From Pinirhizobacter soli (lineage in GTDB: Bacteria; Pseudomonadota; Gammaproteobacteria; Xanthomonadales; Rhodanobacteraceae): a stretch of 64,000 nucleotides of DNA. The stretch spans positions 614,201 to 678,200 of the forward strand of contig NZ_JADZLQ010000003.1 of NCBI RefSeq assembly GCF_015905305.1, given 5' to 3'. Made by a program: the position numbers and the translations under genes. This document shows positions 51,964 through 61,344 of the stretch, one piece after another; the stretch's first letter is position 1, and the number at the start of each line of letters is the position of its first letter. The notes under the pieces were generated by a model that saw only the letters and a list, made by a program, of their open reading frames with translations, did no database searches and was not told the DNA's origin.

Positions 51964-53547
51964 CTAGACGGCCCAACCTTCGCGATACTGGCGACGCAGG
52001 AACTCGTTGGCTGCCGGCGAGTTGGTGACGCGCATGTTCTCCGCGTCGTACTCGATCCTGCCGCCCGCGCGAAGGGACACGACGCCCAGCAGCATGACTT
52101 CCGTCAGGCGTGAGGCGTATGAGAACGGCGATGACGCTTCCCCCCGCCCCTTGCAGGCGTCCACCCAGTTCATCTCGTGCGACGTCTTGATGCGGGCATA
52201 CTTCTGCGGCGGCGTGCCCACCGCGTCGTGCAGCGACTGAGGTAGCAGGCGCGGGTTCGCACCGTAGGTCTCGTGGATCAGCTTGCCCTTGTCGCCGACG
52301 TAGAGGACGCCGCCGTCCTTGCTCATCTGCCCGGCTCCCAACGCTTGCAGCCCGGGAGGCAGCAACGCGCCGTCATACCAGTGGAGCTTCACTGATGGCC
52401 TGCTGCCGCGTGCCGGGAATTCGTAGTACGTCATCGTTGCCATCGGGTACGACGCGTTGTTGAAGGGCGTCGAGACAGTCTCCACGGCCGTCGGAAAACC
52501 CAGGTCCAGCGACCAGAACGGGGAATCGATCAGGTGCGCCCCCATGTCGCCGATGGCGCCAACGCCCCAGTCCACCCAGCCACGCCAGTTGAACGGGTGA
52601 TACACAGGGTGGTAGTCGACGACGGGACCGGGGCCCAGGAAGAGATCCCATGCCAGGCCTTCGGGCTTTGGATAGTTGCCGACCATGGCATTGGCGAGCC
52701 GGTCCATGACCGCATCCTCGTCCCAGCTTGCGTCGTCCGGCCTGGGCCTGGGCTGCGGGCGTGGAATTCCCTGCGGCCAGTAGGCAAGCGGGCGATTCGT
52801 CCAGACGTGGACCTCGCTGACGTTGCCGATCGCCCCGGCCGCGATGTATTCGTTGATCAACCGGGCATCATCGGTCGAGTGGCCCTGGTTGCCCATTTGC
52901 GTGACGACCTTGGGGTTGTCCTTGGCCTTCCTTGCCAGCGCGCGGGCCTCGTCTATCGACCAGGTGAGTGGCTTCTGCACGTACACGTGCTTGCCGAGGC
53001 TCATTGCGGCGCTGGCGATCACCGCATGCAGATGGTCTGGCGTCGCGATGACCACCGCATCGATGTCCTTCTGCTGTTCTAGCATCCGGCGGTAGTCGGT
53101 ATAACGCTTGATCGAATCGAACTTGCGCGAAAGCAGATCCGTCTGCTTGATCTGGTCCTGCAGCTCCAGGCGCTCTTTGGCGGTCTTGGCCTTGTCCAGG
53201 CGTGCATGGGCTTTCCCCTGACCGTCGAACATCCCGCGGAAGCTCTTCTCCGTGTAGTGCCAGTCCACGTCGCACAGGGCGACGATGTTCTCACCGGCCA
53301 GGGCACGGATGTTGTTTCCGCCCATGCCGCCGACGCCGATGCCGGCAATGTTCAATCGATCGCTGGGCGCCGTATGGCCGGGCCCGCCCAGGACATGGCG
53401 GGGCACGATCATCAAGCCGGTCGCGGCGATGGCCGTGCCTGCGATGAATTCGCGGCGGGTGATCTTGATGCTCGGACCCGTATCCCCGGAGGTTTCCCCA
53501 GCGCATTGGCCCTGCTTCTCTTTCCCGATGTTCGATTCATCCGTCAT
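51964..53547 (-). CDS. Tat-signal Gfo/Idh/MocA-family oxidoreductase
   Basis: A 527-residue protein. A Tat motif (TRREFIAGTAIAATG, Arg31-Arg32) follows a 30-residue polar lead. The Rossmann start is IAGIGVGGMGGNNIRAL (about 67-83), and the catalytic Lys lies in HVYVQKPLTWS. It is larger than cytoplasmic members, as for exported Bacteroidetes/planctomycete-type Gfo/Idh/MocA proteins that act on glycans or glycosides. A substrate-related link with the 3-keto-glycoside operon 7 kb away is possible but not shown. Confidence 0.85.
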   Translation of the reverse strand: MTDESNIGKEKQGQCAGETSGDTGPSIKITRREFIAGTAIAATGLMIVPRHVLGGPGHTAPSDRLNIAGIGVGGMGGNNIRALAGENIVALCDVDWHYTEKSFRGMFDGQGKAHARLDKAKTAKERLELQDQIKQTDLLSRKFDSIKRYTDYRRMLEQQKDIDAVVIATPDHLHAVIASAAMSLGKHVYVQKPLTWSIDEARALARKAKDNPKVVTQMGNQGHSTDDARLINEYIAAGAIGNVSEVHVWTNRPLAYWPQGIPRPQPRPRPDDASWDEDAVMDRLANAMVGNYPKPEGLAWDLFLGPGPVVDYHPVYHPFNWRGWVDWGVGAIGDMGAHLIDSPFWSLDLGFPTAVETVSTPFNNASYPMATMTYYEFPARGSRPSVKLHWYDGALLPPGLQALGAGQMSKDGGVLYVGDKGKLIHETYGANPRLLPQSLHDAVGTPPQKYARIKTSHEMNWVDACKGRGEASSPFSYASRLTEVMLLGVVSLRAGGRIEYDAENMRVTNSPAANEFLRRQYREGWAV

Positions 53548-53667
53548 GAGCGCTGAAACCTCCGGTTGGATTCGATAGGGTAGGGAGCAGTCCGGACTAA
53601 GCCCCCGATCCTATAAGGAAGCTGAAATTCTTTTCGTAGACCGAGTTCAGGTTTTTTGCGTTATCCC

Positions 53668-54024
53668 CTAGTCCGGCAGACTAACCACCGACTTGAAGCC
53701 GCCAAAAATCATGCGCTTGCCATCGAAAGGACAGTCACTGGCGGCTTCCATGCGCGGGTCTTGCATGAATTTCGCCATGCCGGCATCGCGAGTGGCCTTG
53801 TCGGGCCATTCCACCCAGGAGAACACCACGGATTCATCCTGTTCCGCCTGCACGGCGCGGCGGAAATCGGTGAGCTTGCCGTCGGGTACGTCGTCGCCCC
53901 AGCACTCCATCACCCGGATGGCGCCGAACTCGAGGAAAATGGCGTCGAAGGTACGGGCGTGCGCAATGAACTTTTCGCGGTTGGCGTTGGGTACGGCGAT
54001 CACGAAACCATCGATGTAGGACAT
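53668..54024 (-). CDS. DUF1428 family protein
   Basis: A 118-residue protein matching DUF1428 from end to end: the opening YIDGFVIAVPNANREKFIAH, the central VMECWGDDVPDGKLTDF and the closing CPFDGKRMIFGGF. The family has a ferredoxin-like dimeric alpha/beta-barrel fold of unknown function. It stands alone, 120 bp from the Tat oxidoreductase. Confidence 0.88.
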   Translation of the reverse strand: MSYIDGFVIAVPNANREKFIAHARTFDAIFLEFGAIRVMECWGDDVPDGKLTDFRRAVQAEQDESVVFSWVEWPDKATRDAGMAKFMQDPRMEAASDCPFDGKRMIFGGFKSVVSLPD

Positions 54025-54449
54025 GATTGTCTCCTTGGCCTGAAGGGTGGCCGGTATGGTCACCTTCACTTATGCGACGAATGAGCGCCTGCGGGATCGA
54101 CATGTGTGGCGGGAACCATAGGTTTGCCGCAGCACTAAAGCATAGTTCTGCCGCCGTGCGCATGACCTACTACAAAATTCTGATCGAAGACTGCCTAAGT
54201 GATTGACACAAGGCGGTTTGTGCGATGTTAAGGGTGAGGCTGCACTGCGCTGTCGGCGCGCGGCAAGCTATTTATGCAGGCGCGTGCCAGGGCACCCGTT
54301 GATCGGCACCATCACCCCAACTCGGCGATCAGACTTCAGTCGAAGTAGCCCTTGTCGCCCAAGTGCTCCGGCGTGGCTTCGATCACGCGCTTTCGCAGGC
54401 CTGGCCGCGCATCCCCGCCCGGAGTGCCCGGGAGTTCGCCGCGCCGCCG
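54025..54449. other. 425-bp gap with a short in-frame coding remnant
   Basis: No complete gene. The part next to the GH31 gene (54336-54449) stays open in the GH31 frame after its stop and ends in EATPEHLGDKGYFD, which looks like protein sequence rather than random DNA. The rest should hold the promoter of the DUF1428 gene, but no clear elements are visible. Confidence 0.4.
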
Positions 54450-57317
54450 TCAGCGCGGCACCTTCACCTCGCTGCCGTTGTAGCCGACCCGCACGTCATG
54501 GCTGGCGTCGGCGCCGTCCGCGTTCGGATGGCCGGCGTCGATGCGGCGGATCACGAACTGTCGCCTTGCCGGCGCGCCGCGCCCGTCGCCCTCGCGCCTG
54601 CCGAGGGTGAGCACGCCGGTGGCGTCGTCGTAGGCCAGCGGGATACGTGAGTAGTGGCCATGCTCGTAGTCGTAGCTGGTGCCTTCGTCCTCGTACAGCG
54701 TGAAATGGCCGTCGGCGCCGGCGTAGACCAGCAGGACGATCGGCGCGTCCGGCTGCTCGCCGGTGTACTGGATGGCCGGACCGGTCGGCACGATGGCGCC
54801 GGCGCGCACGAACAGCGGCATGCGTTCCAGCGGCGCCGGGGCATCGATGCTGCTGCCGCCTTCGTAGGACTTGCCGCTGTGGAAGTCGTACCAGCGCGTA
54901 CCGGCCGGCAGGTAGACCGGCCGCGCGGTGGCGCGGTAGGCGGTGACCGGCGCGACCAGGAAGGCGGGACCGAACAGGTACTCGTCGTCGATGTCCCGCA
55001 CCTTCGGATCGCCGGGGAAATCCATGACCAGTCCGCGCATGATGGTGCCGTCCTTCCACCAGGTGTCGCCGGCCAGGGTGTAGATGTACGGCATCAGGCG
55101 GTAGCGCAGGCGGTCGTAGTAGGCCAGCGCCTCGTACACCGACGTACCCGGCGCGGCAAGGTTGTAGATCTCGCGGTACGGGAACTGCCCGTGCGAGCGG
55201 AACAAGGGCGTGAACGCGCCGAACTGGAACCAGCGCAGGTTGAGCTCGCGCCATTCGGCCAGGTCGGCAGCGTCCGGCTTCTCGTAGCGCGGCTCCAGCG
55301 CGAAGCCGCCGATGTCGGTGGTCCAGTTGGGGATGCCGGCCAGGGAGAAGTTCACGCCGGCGGAGATCTGGTCGTGCAGGTTGCTCCAGCGCGAGGCCAC
55401 ATCGCCGCTCCATGTCGCCGCGGCGTTGCGCTGCTGGCCGGCGAAGGCTGAACGGGTGAGGATGAACACGCGCTTGTCCGGCGTGCTTGCCCGTGCGCCC
55501 TGGTACACGCCGGTGGTGTGCATCAGCGGATACGAATTGAAGAACGCGGCGCCGGGCCCGAGCGCGGTCGGCCCCATGCGCAGCTTGCGTTCGGCAATGT
55601 CGAGGTTGGACTGGATGTCCGGCTCGGACGCGTCCAGCCACCAGCCGTCGATGCCGAGCACGCCGAGCCGGTCGTGGATCTGGCGCCAGTAGATCGCGCG
55701 CGCCTCCTTCGCGTACGGGTCGTAGAACGAGCTGAGGTAGCCGTTGCCGATCCAGTCGCGTTCGCCCTTCTCCACGTTGCGGCGGTAGATGTAGCCCTTG
55801 GCGTCCAGCTCCTTGTAGTTCGCCGTGCCCGGGTAGAACTTCGGCCACACCGAGATCATCAGCTGCAGGTGCATCGCGTGCAGCTGGTCGAGCATGCCCT
55901 TGGGATCGGGAAAGCGTGCCTTGTCGAACTCGTGCGAGCCCCAGGCGTCCTCAGGCCAGTAGTTCCAGTCCTCCACCAGGTTGTCGATCGGCAGGCCGAG
56001 CGCGCGGTAGCGTCTGGCGGTGTCGAAGATCTCCGCCTGGGTCTTGTAGCGCTCGCGGCTCTGCCAGAGCCCATACGCCCAGCGCGGCAGCAGGGTGGCC
56101 TTGCCGGTGACTTCGCGATAACCCGCGATCACCTGGTCGAGGTTGTCGCCGGCGATGAAGTAGTAGTCCACCGCATGGCCGACCTCGGAGGACAGCGACA
56201 GCTCCTGCTGCTCGTCGCCGGGCAGTGGGTCCAGGTGCAGCAGGGTGAGGTAGCCCTCATTCGGCAGCCATTCGATGCGCAGCTGGTGCTTGCTGCCGGC
56301 ATCCATCGTCAGGCGCAGGTTGTGGTACCAGGGGTTCCAGTTCTGCCGCCAGTCGTCGTAGACCAGCTTGCCGTCCAGCCACACCTTGGCGTAGCTGCTG
56401 GCGTACAGGCGCAGCTTGTGCACGCCGGGGACTGTGGGCTCGATGCTGCCTTCCCACACCACCTTGGCGGTGGTCTTGGCGGGCGATGCGGCCGGCCATT
56501 GCGCGATGTCCTTGAGGTACTGGTAGTCCGGCTGCTTCTCGACGCGCTTGAGCTTCAGCGTGCCGCCGGCGTCGTAATAGCTGGCGGTGAGCCCGCCGGC
56601 TTTGCCGTCGGCGTCGTAGAGCTTGAGTGTCTGGCTGAGCGGCTGGTACTCGCGCGGGTCGCCGAAGCGGGTGATCGAGTTGTTGTCCCACAGCAGACCG
56701 TAGTTGCGCGTGGAAACCACGAACGGGACGCCCACGTCCATGTTGTGCTGGGCCAGTTCCACGTCCTCGCCCTTGTAGTTCATCTGCCCGTCCTGGTGCT
56801 GGCCCAGGCCGTAGAACGCCTCGTCGGCGGGCGAGTCGAAACGCTGGCGCACCGTGTAGTACGGCTTGCCTTCCACCGTCTCCGGCTGGAACGAGCGCCC
56901 GCCCGCGCGCTCGGCCAGCAACGGTTTGCCGGCGGCGTCGAGGAAGCGCACCGCGCCGTCGTGCAGCGATACCTGGGCGGAAAGCCGCGGCGTCTTCAGC
57001 GTCACCGTGTCCGGCGTTTCGTCCACCGTGAAGAGCGTGTCGCCACCGCTCTTCACCGCCATCAGGCTGGCGGGCAGGTCGAACGCACCCTCGGGCACGG
57101 CGGTGACGTGGACGATGCGCTCGTCCACCGCCTGCAGGCGTACCTGCTGGGGGGAGTGGTCGAGGCGGACGATCACGCCGTCGGCGAGTTTTTGTGCGTG
57201 GCCGGCGGATTTCGCGGCATCGGCCGGCTCGGGTGCCTTGCCGCAGCCAGCGAGGACGGCCAGCGTCAGCATGCACAGCGGCATCCACGGGCGGATAGCG
57301 ATAGAAGACATGCGCAT
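54450..57317 (-). CDS. GH31 alpha-xylosidase lipoprotein with PA14 insertion
   Basis: A 955-residue enzyme with a lipobox (VLAGC, Cys at about 25), so anchored in the outer membrane or periplasm. GH31 N-domain (TPRLSAQVSLHDG; FYGLGQHQDGQMNYKG), then a PA14 insertion (about 240-375, with YASSYAKVWLDGKLVYDDW) as in Cellvibrio japonicus Xyl31A, and the catalytic barrel with nucleophile Asp in GIDGWWLDASEPDI and acid/base Asp in WSGDVASRWSN. It removes alpha-1,6-xylose from the non-reducing end of xyloglucan oligosaccharides. It begins 9 bp after the GH35 gene. Confidence 0.87.
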   Translation of the reverse strand: MRMSSIAIRPWMPLCMLTLAVLAGCGKAPEPADAAKSAGHAQKLADGVIVRLDHSPQQVRLQAVDERIVHVTAVPEGAFDLPASLMAVKSGGDTLFTVDETPDTVTLKTPRLSAQVSLHDGAVRFLDAAGKPLLAERAGGRSFQPETVEGKPYYTVRQRFDSPADEAFYGLGQHQDGQMNYKGEDVELAQHNMDVGVPFVVSTRNYGLLWDNNSITRFGDPREYQPLSQTLKLYDADGKAGGLTASYYDAGGTLKLKRVEKQPDYQYLKDIAQWPAASPAKTTAKVVWEGSIEPTVPGVHKLRLYASSYAKVWLDGKLVYDDWRQNWNPWYHNLRLTMDAGSKHQLRIEWLPNEGYLTLLHLDPLPGDEQQELSLSSEVGHAVDYYFIAGDNLDQVIAGYREVTGKATLLPRWAYGLWQSRERYKTQAEIFDTARRYRALGLPIDNLVEDWNYWPEDAWGSHEFDKARFPDPKGMLDQLHAMHLQLMISVWPKFYPGTANYKELDAKGYIYRRNVEKGERDWIGNGYLSSFYDPYAKEARAIYWRQIHDRLGVLGIDGWWLDASEPDIQSNLDIAERKLRMGPTALGPGAAFFNSYPLMHTTGVYQGARASTPDKRVFILTRSAFAGQQRNAAATWSGDVASRWSNLHDQISAGVNFSLAGIPNWTTDIGGFALEPRYEKPDAADLAEWRELNLRWFQFGAFTPLFRSHGQFPYREIYNLAAPGTSVYEALAYYDRLRYRLMPYIYTLAGDTWWKDGTIMRGLVMDFPGDPKVRDIDDEYLFGPAFLVAPVTAYRATARPVYLPAGTRWYDFHSGKSYEGGSSIDAPAPLERMPLFVRAGAIVPTGPAIQYTGEQPDAPIVLLVYAGADGHFTLYEDEGTSYDYEHGHYSRIPLAYDDATGVLTLGRREGDGRGAPARRQFVIRRIDAGHPNADGADASHDVRVGYNGSEVKVPR

Positions 57318-57326
57318 CTCGTTCCT

Positions 57327-59027
57327 TCAGTACGTGGCCAGCCGCACGCGCAGTACGCGCGGCTCGCCGATGACATTCAAGCCCCAGTCGGTCTGATCGC
57401 CGTTCCACAGGCGACGGAATATCCAGCGGCCGTGGTCGTAATGGCCCTCCTCGACACGGTCGAGAAGGAAGTCGACCTTGCGTCCGCGCGCCGGCAGGAA
57501 GTTCACGCGCACGTCGCGGGCGACCAGCAGGTATTCGTTCGGCGCCAGCTGTGCGACCAGCGCGCCGCCGGAGCGGTCAGGATTGCCTTTGGGCGGTTCG
57601 ATTCCGAATTGCAGTTGTCCGTAGCCCAGGTGGACCTGCCAGTCGCCCAGGTCGAGCGTCTGCTCGTGGGTAGCGTCCGGCTCGGATGCGCCCCACAGCC
57701 TGCCCGCATACGCCGCCGCGGCCAGTTCGCCCGCCATCGGCGCCAGCACGCGGTAGTTGGCGGCGAACAGCTCGACCGTATCCTCGTCCAGCTTGCGCGC
57801 GCCCAGCGGGTAGTTGGAGTAGCCGGTGAAGTCCATGCCGAACGGCGACCAGCCGATGGCTCCCGCGCCGAGCGAGGCATAGACGTAGCGCGCATAGACC
57901 TTGTCGTTGCCGGTTTCGGCGACGAACAGCGGGTTGTCCTTGCGGGCGTAACGCTCGAGATAGGTGGCATAGTGCGCGTAGTCGGGCTTGTAGATGTCCG
58001 GCGCCAGCACGTCCAGCGCGGGTGCGGCGGCCTTCCACACAGGCAGCACGTTGTCGGTGGGACCACCGCTCTCGTAGCTGCCGGGCGGTCCCGGCTTGAA
58101 TGGATCGCGCAACGCCGCGTTGGCGTACATCGGCAGCGGATATACCGCCTTGCCTGCCGCCGCGACCTGGCCGATGAAATGCGCGACATGCCAAGCGTGG
58201 AAGTACTCCGCCGCGTCGTTGCCGAAAGCCTGGCTCCAGCTGCCGCCTGATTTGCCGGTCGCGCGCAGCAGCGCCTCGGGCACCGGGCCGGCGAAGACCT
58301 TGTCCGCCATCGGCGAGTGGTCGCGGTCGGTGCCGTAGGTACCGGCCTCGTTCTCCACCTGCACCATGATCACCGTGTGCCGGTCGCCATCGATCTGGCG
58401 CAGGTGCGTCATCAACTGGACGAACGCCTTGCGGTCGGCGTCCAGCGTGGCGGTGGCCAGTGGCGAGAGCGAATTCAGGCGGCGGCCTTCGCGATTGAAC
58501 AAGCGCGGAAAGCGGCGATCGTCCAGCTTCACCCACGATGGCGCGTAGCTGGGGCCGTTGTTCTTCCAGGTGGCGAACCACAGCAGCACCAGGCGCAGCC
58601 TGTGCTGGCGCGCCTGCGTCACCAGCGTGTCGAGGAAGCCGAAGTCGAACTGCCCTTCCTTCGGCTCGATCTGCTCCCACGCGATCGGCACCTGTACGGT
58701 ATTGGCGTGCAACTGCTCGATGGCGGGCCACACCTGGCCCAGCATGTCCGGCCAATTGCTGGAATTGTTCACCTGCGCGCCGAGCAGCAGGTAGGGCTTG
58801 CCGTCCACCATCAGCGCGTGGCGTCCGTCCTGGCTGACGATGCGCGGCAGTTCGGCGGTGCCCGCCGCTGCGGGCGTGGATCGGAACGGAGCGGCGGGCA
58901 GGCCGTCGCCGTTGTCCAGGTCGTCCACGCGGATGGCGAGGCTGTTGCTGCCCGCATGCAGCACGCCCGGCGGCGCCGGCAGCAGAAGGCACAGCGCCAG
59001 CGCGCCAATGAGGAGCGGATGTTTCAT
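57327..59027 (-). CDS. GH35 beta-galactosidase (xyloglucan side-chain)
   Basis: A 566-residue exported protein (signal 1-25, ending LHA). GH35/GH42-like catalytic barrel: [20 protein letters not shown], the acid/base Glu in [14 protein letters not shown] and the nucleophile Glu in [10 protein letters not shown]. In xyloglucan loci this enzyme, such as Bgl35A, removes galactose from galactosylated side chains. Its ATG overlaps the GH74 stop by 4 bp (ATGA), so the two are translationally coupled. The ATG at 59027 was chosen because it starts the signal peptide. Confidence 0.85.
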   Translation of the reverse strand: MKHPLLIGALALCLLLPAPPGVLHAGSNSLAIRVDDLDNGDGLPAAPFRSTPAAAGTAELPRIVSQDGRHALMVDGKPYLLLGAQVNNSSNWPDMLGQVWPAIEQLHANTVQVPIAWEQIEPKEGQFDFGFLDTLVTQARQHRLRLVLLWFATWKNNGPSYAPSWVKLDDRRFPRLFNREGRRLNSLSPLATATLDADRKAFVQLMTHLRQIDGDRHTVIMVQVENEAGTYGTDRDHSPMADKVFAGPVPEALLRATGKSGGSWSQAFGNDAAEYFHAWHVAHFIGQVAAAGKAVYPLPMYANAALRDPFKPGPPGSYESGGPTDNVLPVWKAAAPALDVLAPDIYKPDYAHYATYLERYARKDNPLFVAETGNDKVYARYVYASLGAGAIGWSPFGMDFTGYSNYPLGARKLDEDTVELFAANYRVLAPMAGELAAAAYAGRLWGASEPDATHEQTLDLGDWQVHLGYGQLQFGIEPPKGNPDRSGGALVAQLAPNEYLLVARDVRVNFLPARGRKVDFLLDRVEEGHYDHGRWIFRRLWNGDQTDWGLNVIGEPRVLRVRLATY

Positions 59028-61243
59028 GGCGCGGCCTCCATCGGTTCGCCGTAGACGATGCCGCGCCCGCTGGGGGCGAAATACAGACGCCCGAAAACCC
59101 GCGGATCGCCGACCAGGTGGCCAACCCGGCCGTAGCGGTGCGCATCGTCGTCGATGCGCTGCCAGTGCTGCCCGCCGTCGAGGGAACGGAAGATCCCCTG
59201 CAGCGCGCCGCGGCGCCCGGCGACGAACAGCACGGGCGCGTGGCGGCCGGCCGCCGGCTTGCCGAAACCGAACGCATCGACGCCGGTCAGCGCGGGCATG
59301 CGCTGCTGCACGCGGCCCCGGTCGTCGCCGCGCAGCAGCGGCAGGTCGCGCGCGCCCAGGTACAGCGTGCCGGCGGCATCCGGCGCCGCCTGCAGTTGCA
59401 CCTGGTCGCGTCCACGCGCGGCATCGCCCAGGGCGCCGCCGATCGGCACGAAGCTCGCGCCGCCATCGCGGCTGGCGAAGAGCGTGCCGGCGCGGCGGTC
59501 GAACGCATAGAAGCGTCCGGCGTCGACGCGATCGGCGAGCACCTCCAGGCGCGCGCCGAGGCCCTGCGCCGTCTGCCAGTGCCGGCCAAGGTCGCGCGTG
59601 AGATAGACATGGTTGGCATGCCTGGGCGCCCACAGTACGCCGCTGCCATCGGCGGCGACAGCGATGCTTCCCGCGCCTTCGCCTTCCGGCGGCTCGCCGG
59701 CAAAGGCCTGCCAGTGCCGTCCGCCGTCGCCGGACCACGCTGCACGGATCGCCGCCTCGAACGGCTCGCGCAGGTAGCCGCTGCGCACGATCAGCGCCGG
59801 CCGCTGCCCGGCGTAGTCGATGCTCTCGCCGTTCGCGTAGCGCGGCGGCGCCTGGAACTGCAGTGGCGCCACGGCGAGGTCGTCATGGCGGTAGCCGTCG
59901 AGGTCGCCCAGTGCGCTCAACAGGTGCGCGCCCTGCGGTGGGCTGATCAGGCCCAGCGGCACGGTTTCCTCCAGCCCGCGGTCCTGAAACCACCAGTGCA
60001 CCGTGCCGCCCCGGTCGAACCCGCGCATGTCGCGCGACGACCACACGCCGTAGCCGGTGACGAACATCACGTGGTCCGGGTCGAACGGATCGATCGCCAC
60101 CGTGGTCATCCAGTGCGGCGTGTGGTCGACGGTCCAGGCCGCATCGCTGCGATCGAACGACGAACGCGCAAAGATCTCGGCCCAGTGCCTGCCGCCGTCG
60201 GTGCTGCGGAACAGCAGGTCGTGCGGCGTGTAGCGATGATGGGTGCTGGCGATCAGCACGTCCGGATCGGCGGGGTCGACCGCAACGTCGCCCCAGCCGA
60301 AGCCCGCCGGCGTGCGCTTGCGCGGCAGCGGCGTGATGTCGGTCCAGCGGCCGCTCGCCGGTTGCCAGCGCCACAGGGCGCCGTCGCTCATCGTGTCCGG
60401 GCCCGGCTCGTCGCCGTAGCTCAGCACGTAGCTGCCGTCGCCGGCGCGGTGCATGTGGCTGGGCCGCAGGCCGGCGGGTTGCCCCGGCACCGCGCGCCAG
60501 CTGCGGCCGCCGTCGCTGGAGCGGTACAGGCTGGTCGCGCGCGTCGACACGCCCGCATACATCACCGGCGTCGGTTCGCCGCGCTTGCCGCTGGCCGGAT
60601 CGAACACCACGAACACGATGCCGACCGGCTGCGTGCGGCCGTGGCTGCTCGCGCGCGACGCGGGCGAGGTTGCCACGTCGGTAAACCCGGTGAGCCTCGA
60701 CCAGTGCGCGCCGTGATCCTCGCTGCGCCACAGGCCGGCATCGCGCGAACCGAGCAGGAGCACGCGGCCGTCGTTCGGGTCCACCGCCAGCCGCTCGCCG
60801 TTGCCGCGCCCCAGCTCGTTGCCGCCCAGCTTGAACGGCAGGTCGGCGCGCTCGAAATGCCGGCCGCGGTCGTGCGAACGCAGGACCGCGGCATTGCCCG
60901 CCTGCGGGGCGGTGTAGGTGCCCGCGGCAAGGTACACCCAGCCGGGATCGGCAGGATCGAGCGCGAGGCTGTCGATGCCGAGCAGGTTGTTGTCCTTAGC
61001 CTCGATCCAGTCGGTCAACGGCACCCATTGCGCGCTCGCTTGGTCCCAGCGGTAGGCGCCGCCGACGTCGGTGCGCGCATAGACCAGCCCGCGCTCAGCC
61101 GGATGGAAGACCAGGCCGCTGACGTAGCCGCCACCGCCGATGCGCACGTTGGCGAAGTGGTAAGGAAGCGCGGCGGCTTGGCTGGCGTGGACACCCGGCG
61201 CGAGGAACAAGGAGCAGGCAAGGACAGCGATGTTTCCGAACAT
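59024..61243 (-). CDS. GH74 endo-xyloglucanase
   Basis: A 739-residue secreted enzyme: signal [20 protein letters not shown], then two seven-bladed-propeller domains built from repeats such as [31 protein letters not shown] and [14 protein letters not shown]. The GH74 hallmark [15 protein letters not shown], which carries one catalytic Asp, is at about 53-67; [14 protein letters not shown] lies in the right half. It cuts the xyloglucan backbone. The start at 61243 fits the signal peptide; a GTG at 61342 would add 33 residues that do not look like export signal. Confidence 0.87.
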   Translation of the reverse strand: MFGNIAVLACSLFLAPGVHASQAAALPYHFANVRIGGGGYVSGLVFHPAERGLVYARTDVGGAYRWDQASAQWVPLTDWIEAKDNNLLGIDSLALDPADPGWVYLAAGTYTAPQAGNAAVLRSHDRGRHFERADLPFKLGGNELGRGNGERLAVDPNDGRVLLLGSRDAGLWRSEDHGAHWSRLTGFTDVATSPASRASSHGRTQPVGIVFVVFDPASGKRGEPTPVMYAGVSTRATSLYRSSDGGRSWRAVPGQPAGLRPSHMHRAGDGSYVLSYGDEPGPDTMSDGALWRWQPASGRWTDITPLPRKRTPAGFGWGDVAVDPADPDVLIASTHHRYTPHDLLFRSTDGGRHWAEIFARSSFDRSDAAWTVDHTPHWMTTVAIDPFDPDHVMFVTGYGVWSSRDMRGFDRGGTVHWWFQDRGLEETVPLGLISPPQGAHLLSALGDLDGYRHDDLAVAPLQFQAPPRYANGESIDYAGQRPALIVRSGYLREPFEAAIRAAWSGDGGRHWQAFAGEPPEGEGAGSIAVAADGSGVLWAPRHANHVYLTRDLGRHWQTAQGLGARLEVLADRVDAGRFYAFDRRAGTLFASRDGGASFVPIGGALGDAARGRDQVQLQAAPDAAGTLYLGARDLPLLRGDDRGRVQQRMPALTGVDAFGFGKPAAGRHAPVLFVAGRRGALQGIFRSLDGGQHWQRIDDDAHRYGRVGHLVGDPRVFGRLYFAPSGRGIVYGEPMEAAP

Positions 61244-61265
61244 GCCCGAACGCAGTGAGGTTTTT

Positions 61266-61294
61266 CCAGCGCCAGGCAAGACACCTGACGCTGG
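61266..61294 (-). other. intercistronic hairpin between TonB receptor and GH74 genes
   Basis: CCAGCGTCAGG and CCTGGCGCTGG (minus strand) form an 11-bp stem, with one G-U pair in RNA, around a 7-base loop. It lies between the receptor stop and the GH74 start. It may stabilise the receptor message or reduce read-through into the enzymes. Confidence 0.5.
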
Positions 61295-61344
61295 ATGCGT
61301 TGCCCCATGCCGGAACCCCCGTCGGCTGCTCAGGCACTGCACGA

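Noticed and set aside
55518..61258. Long plus-strand ORFs of 910 and 713 codons
   Set aside because: Antisense to GH31, GH35 and GH74, which are unmistakable; the opposite frames lack stops only because of GC bias.
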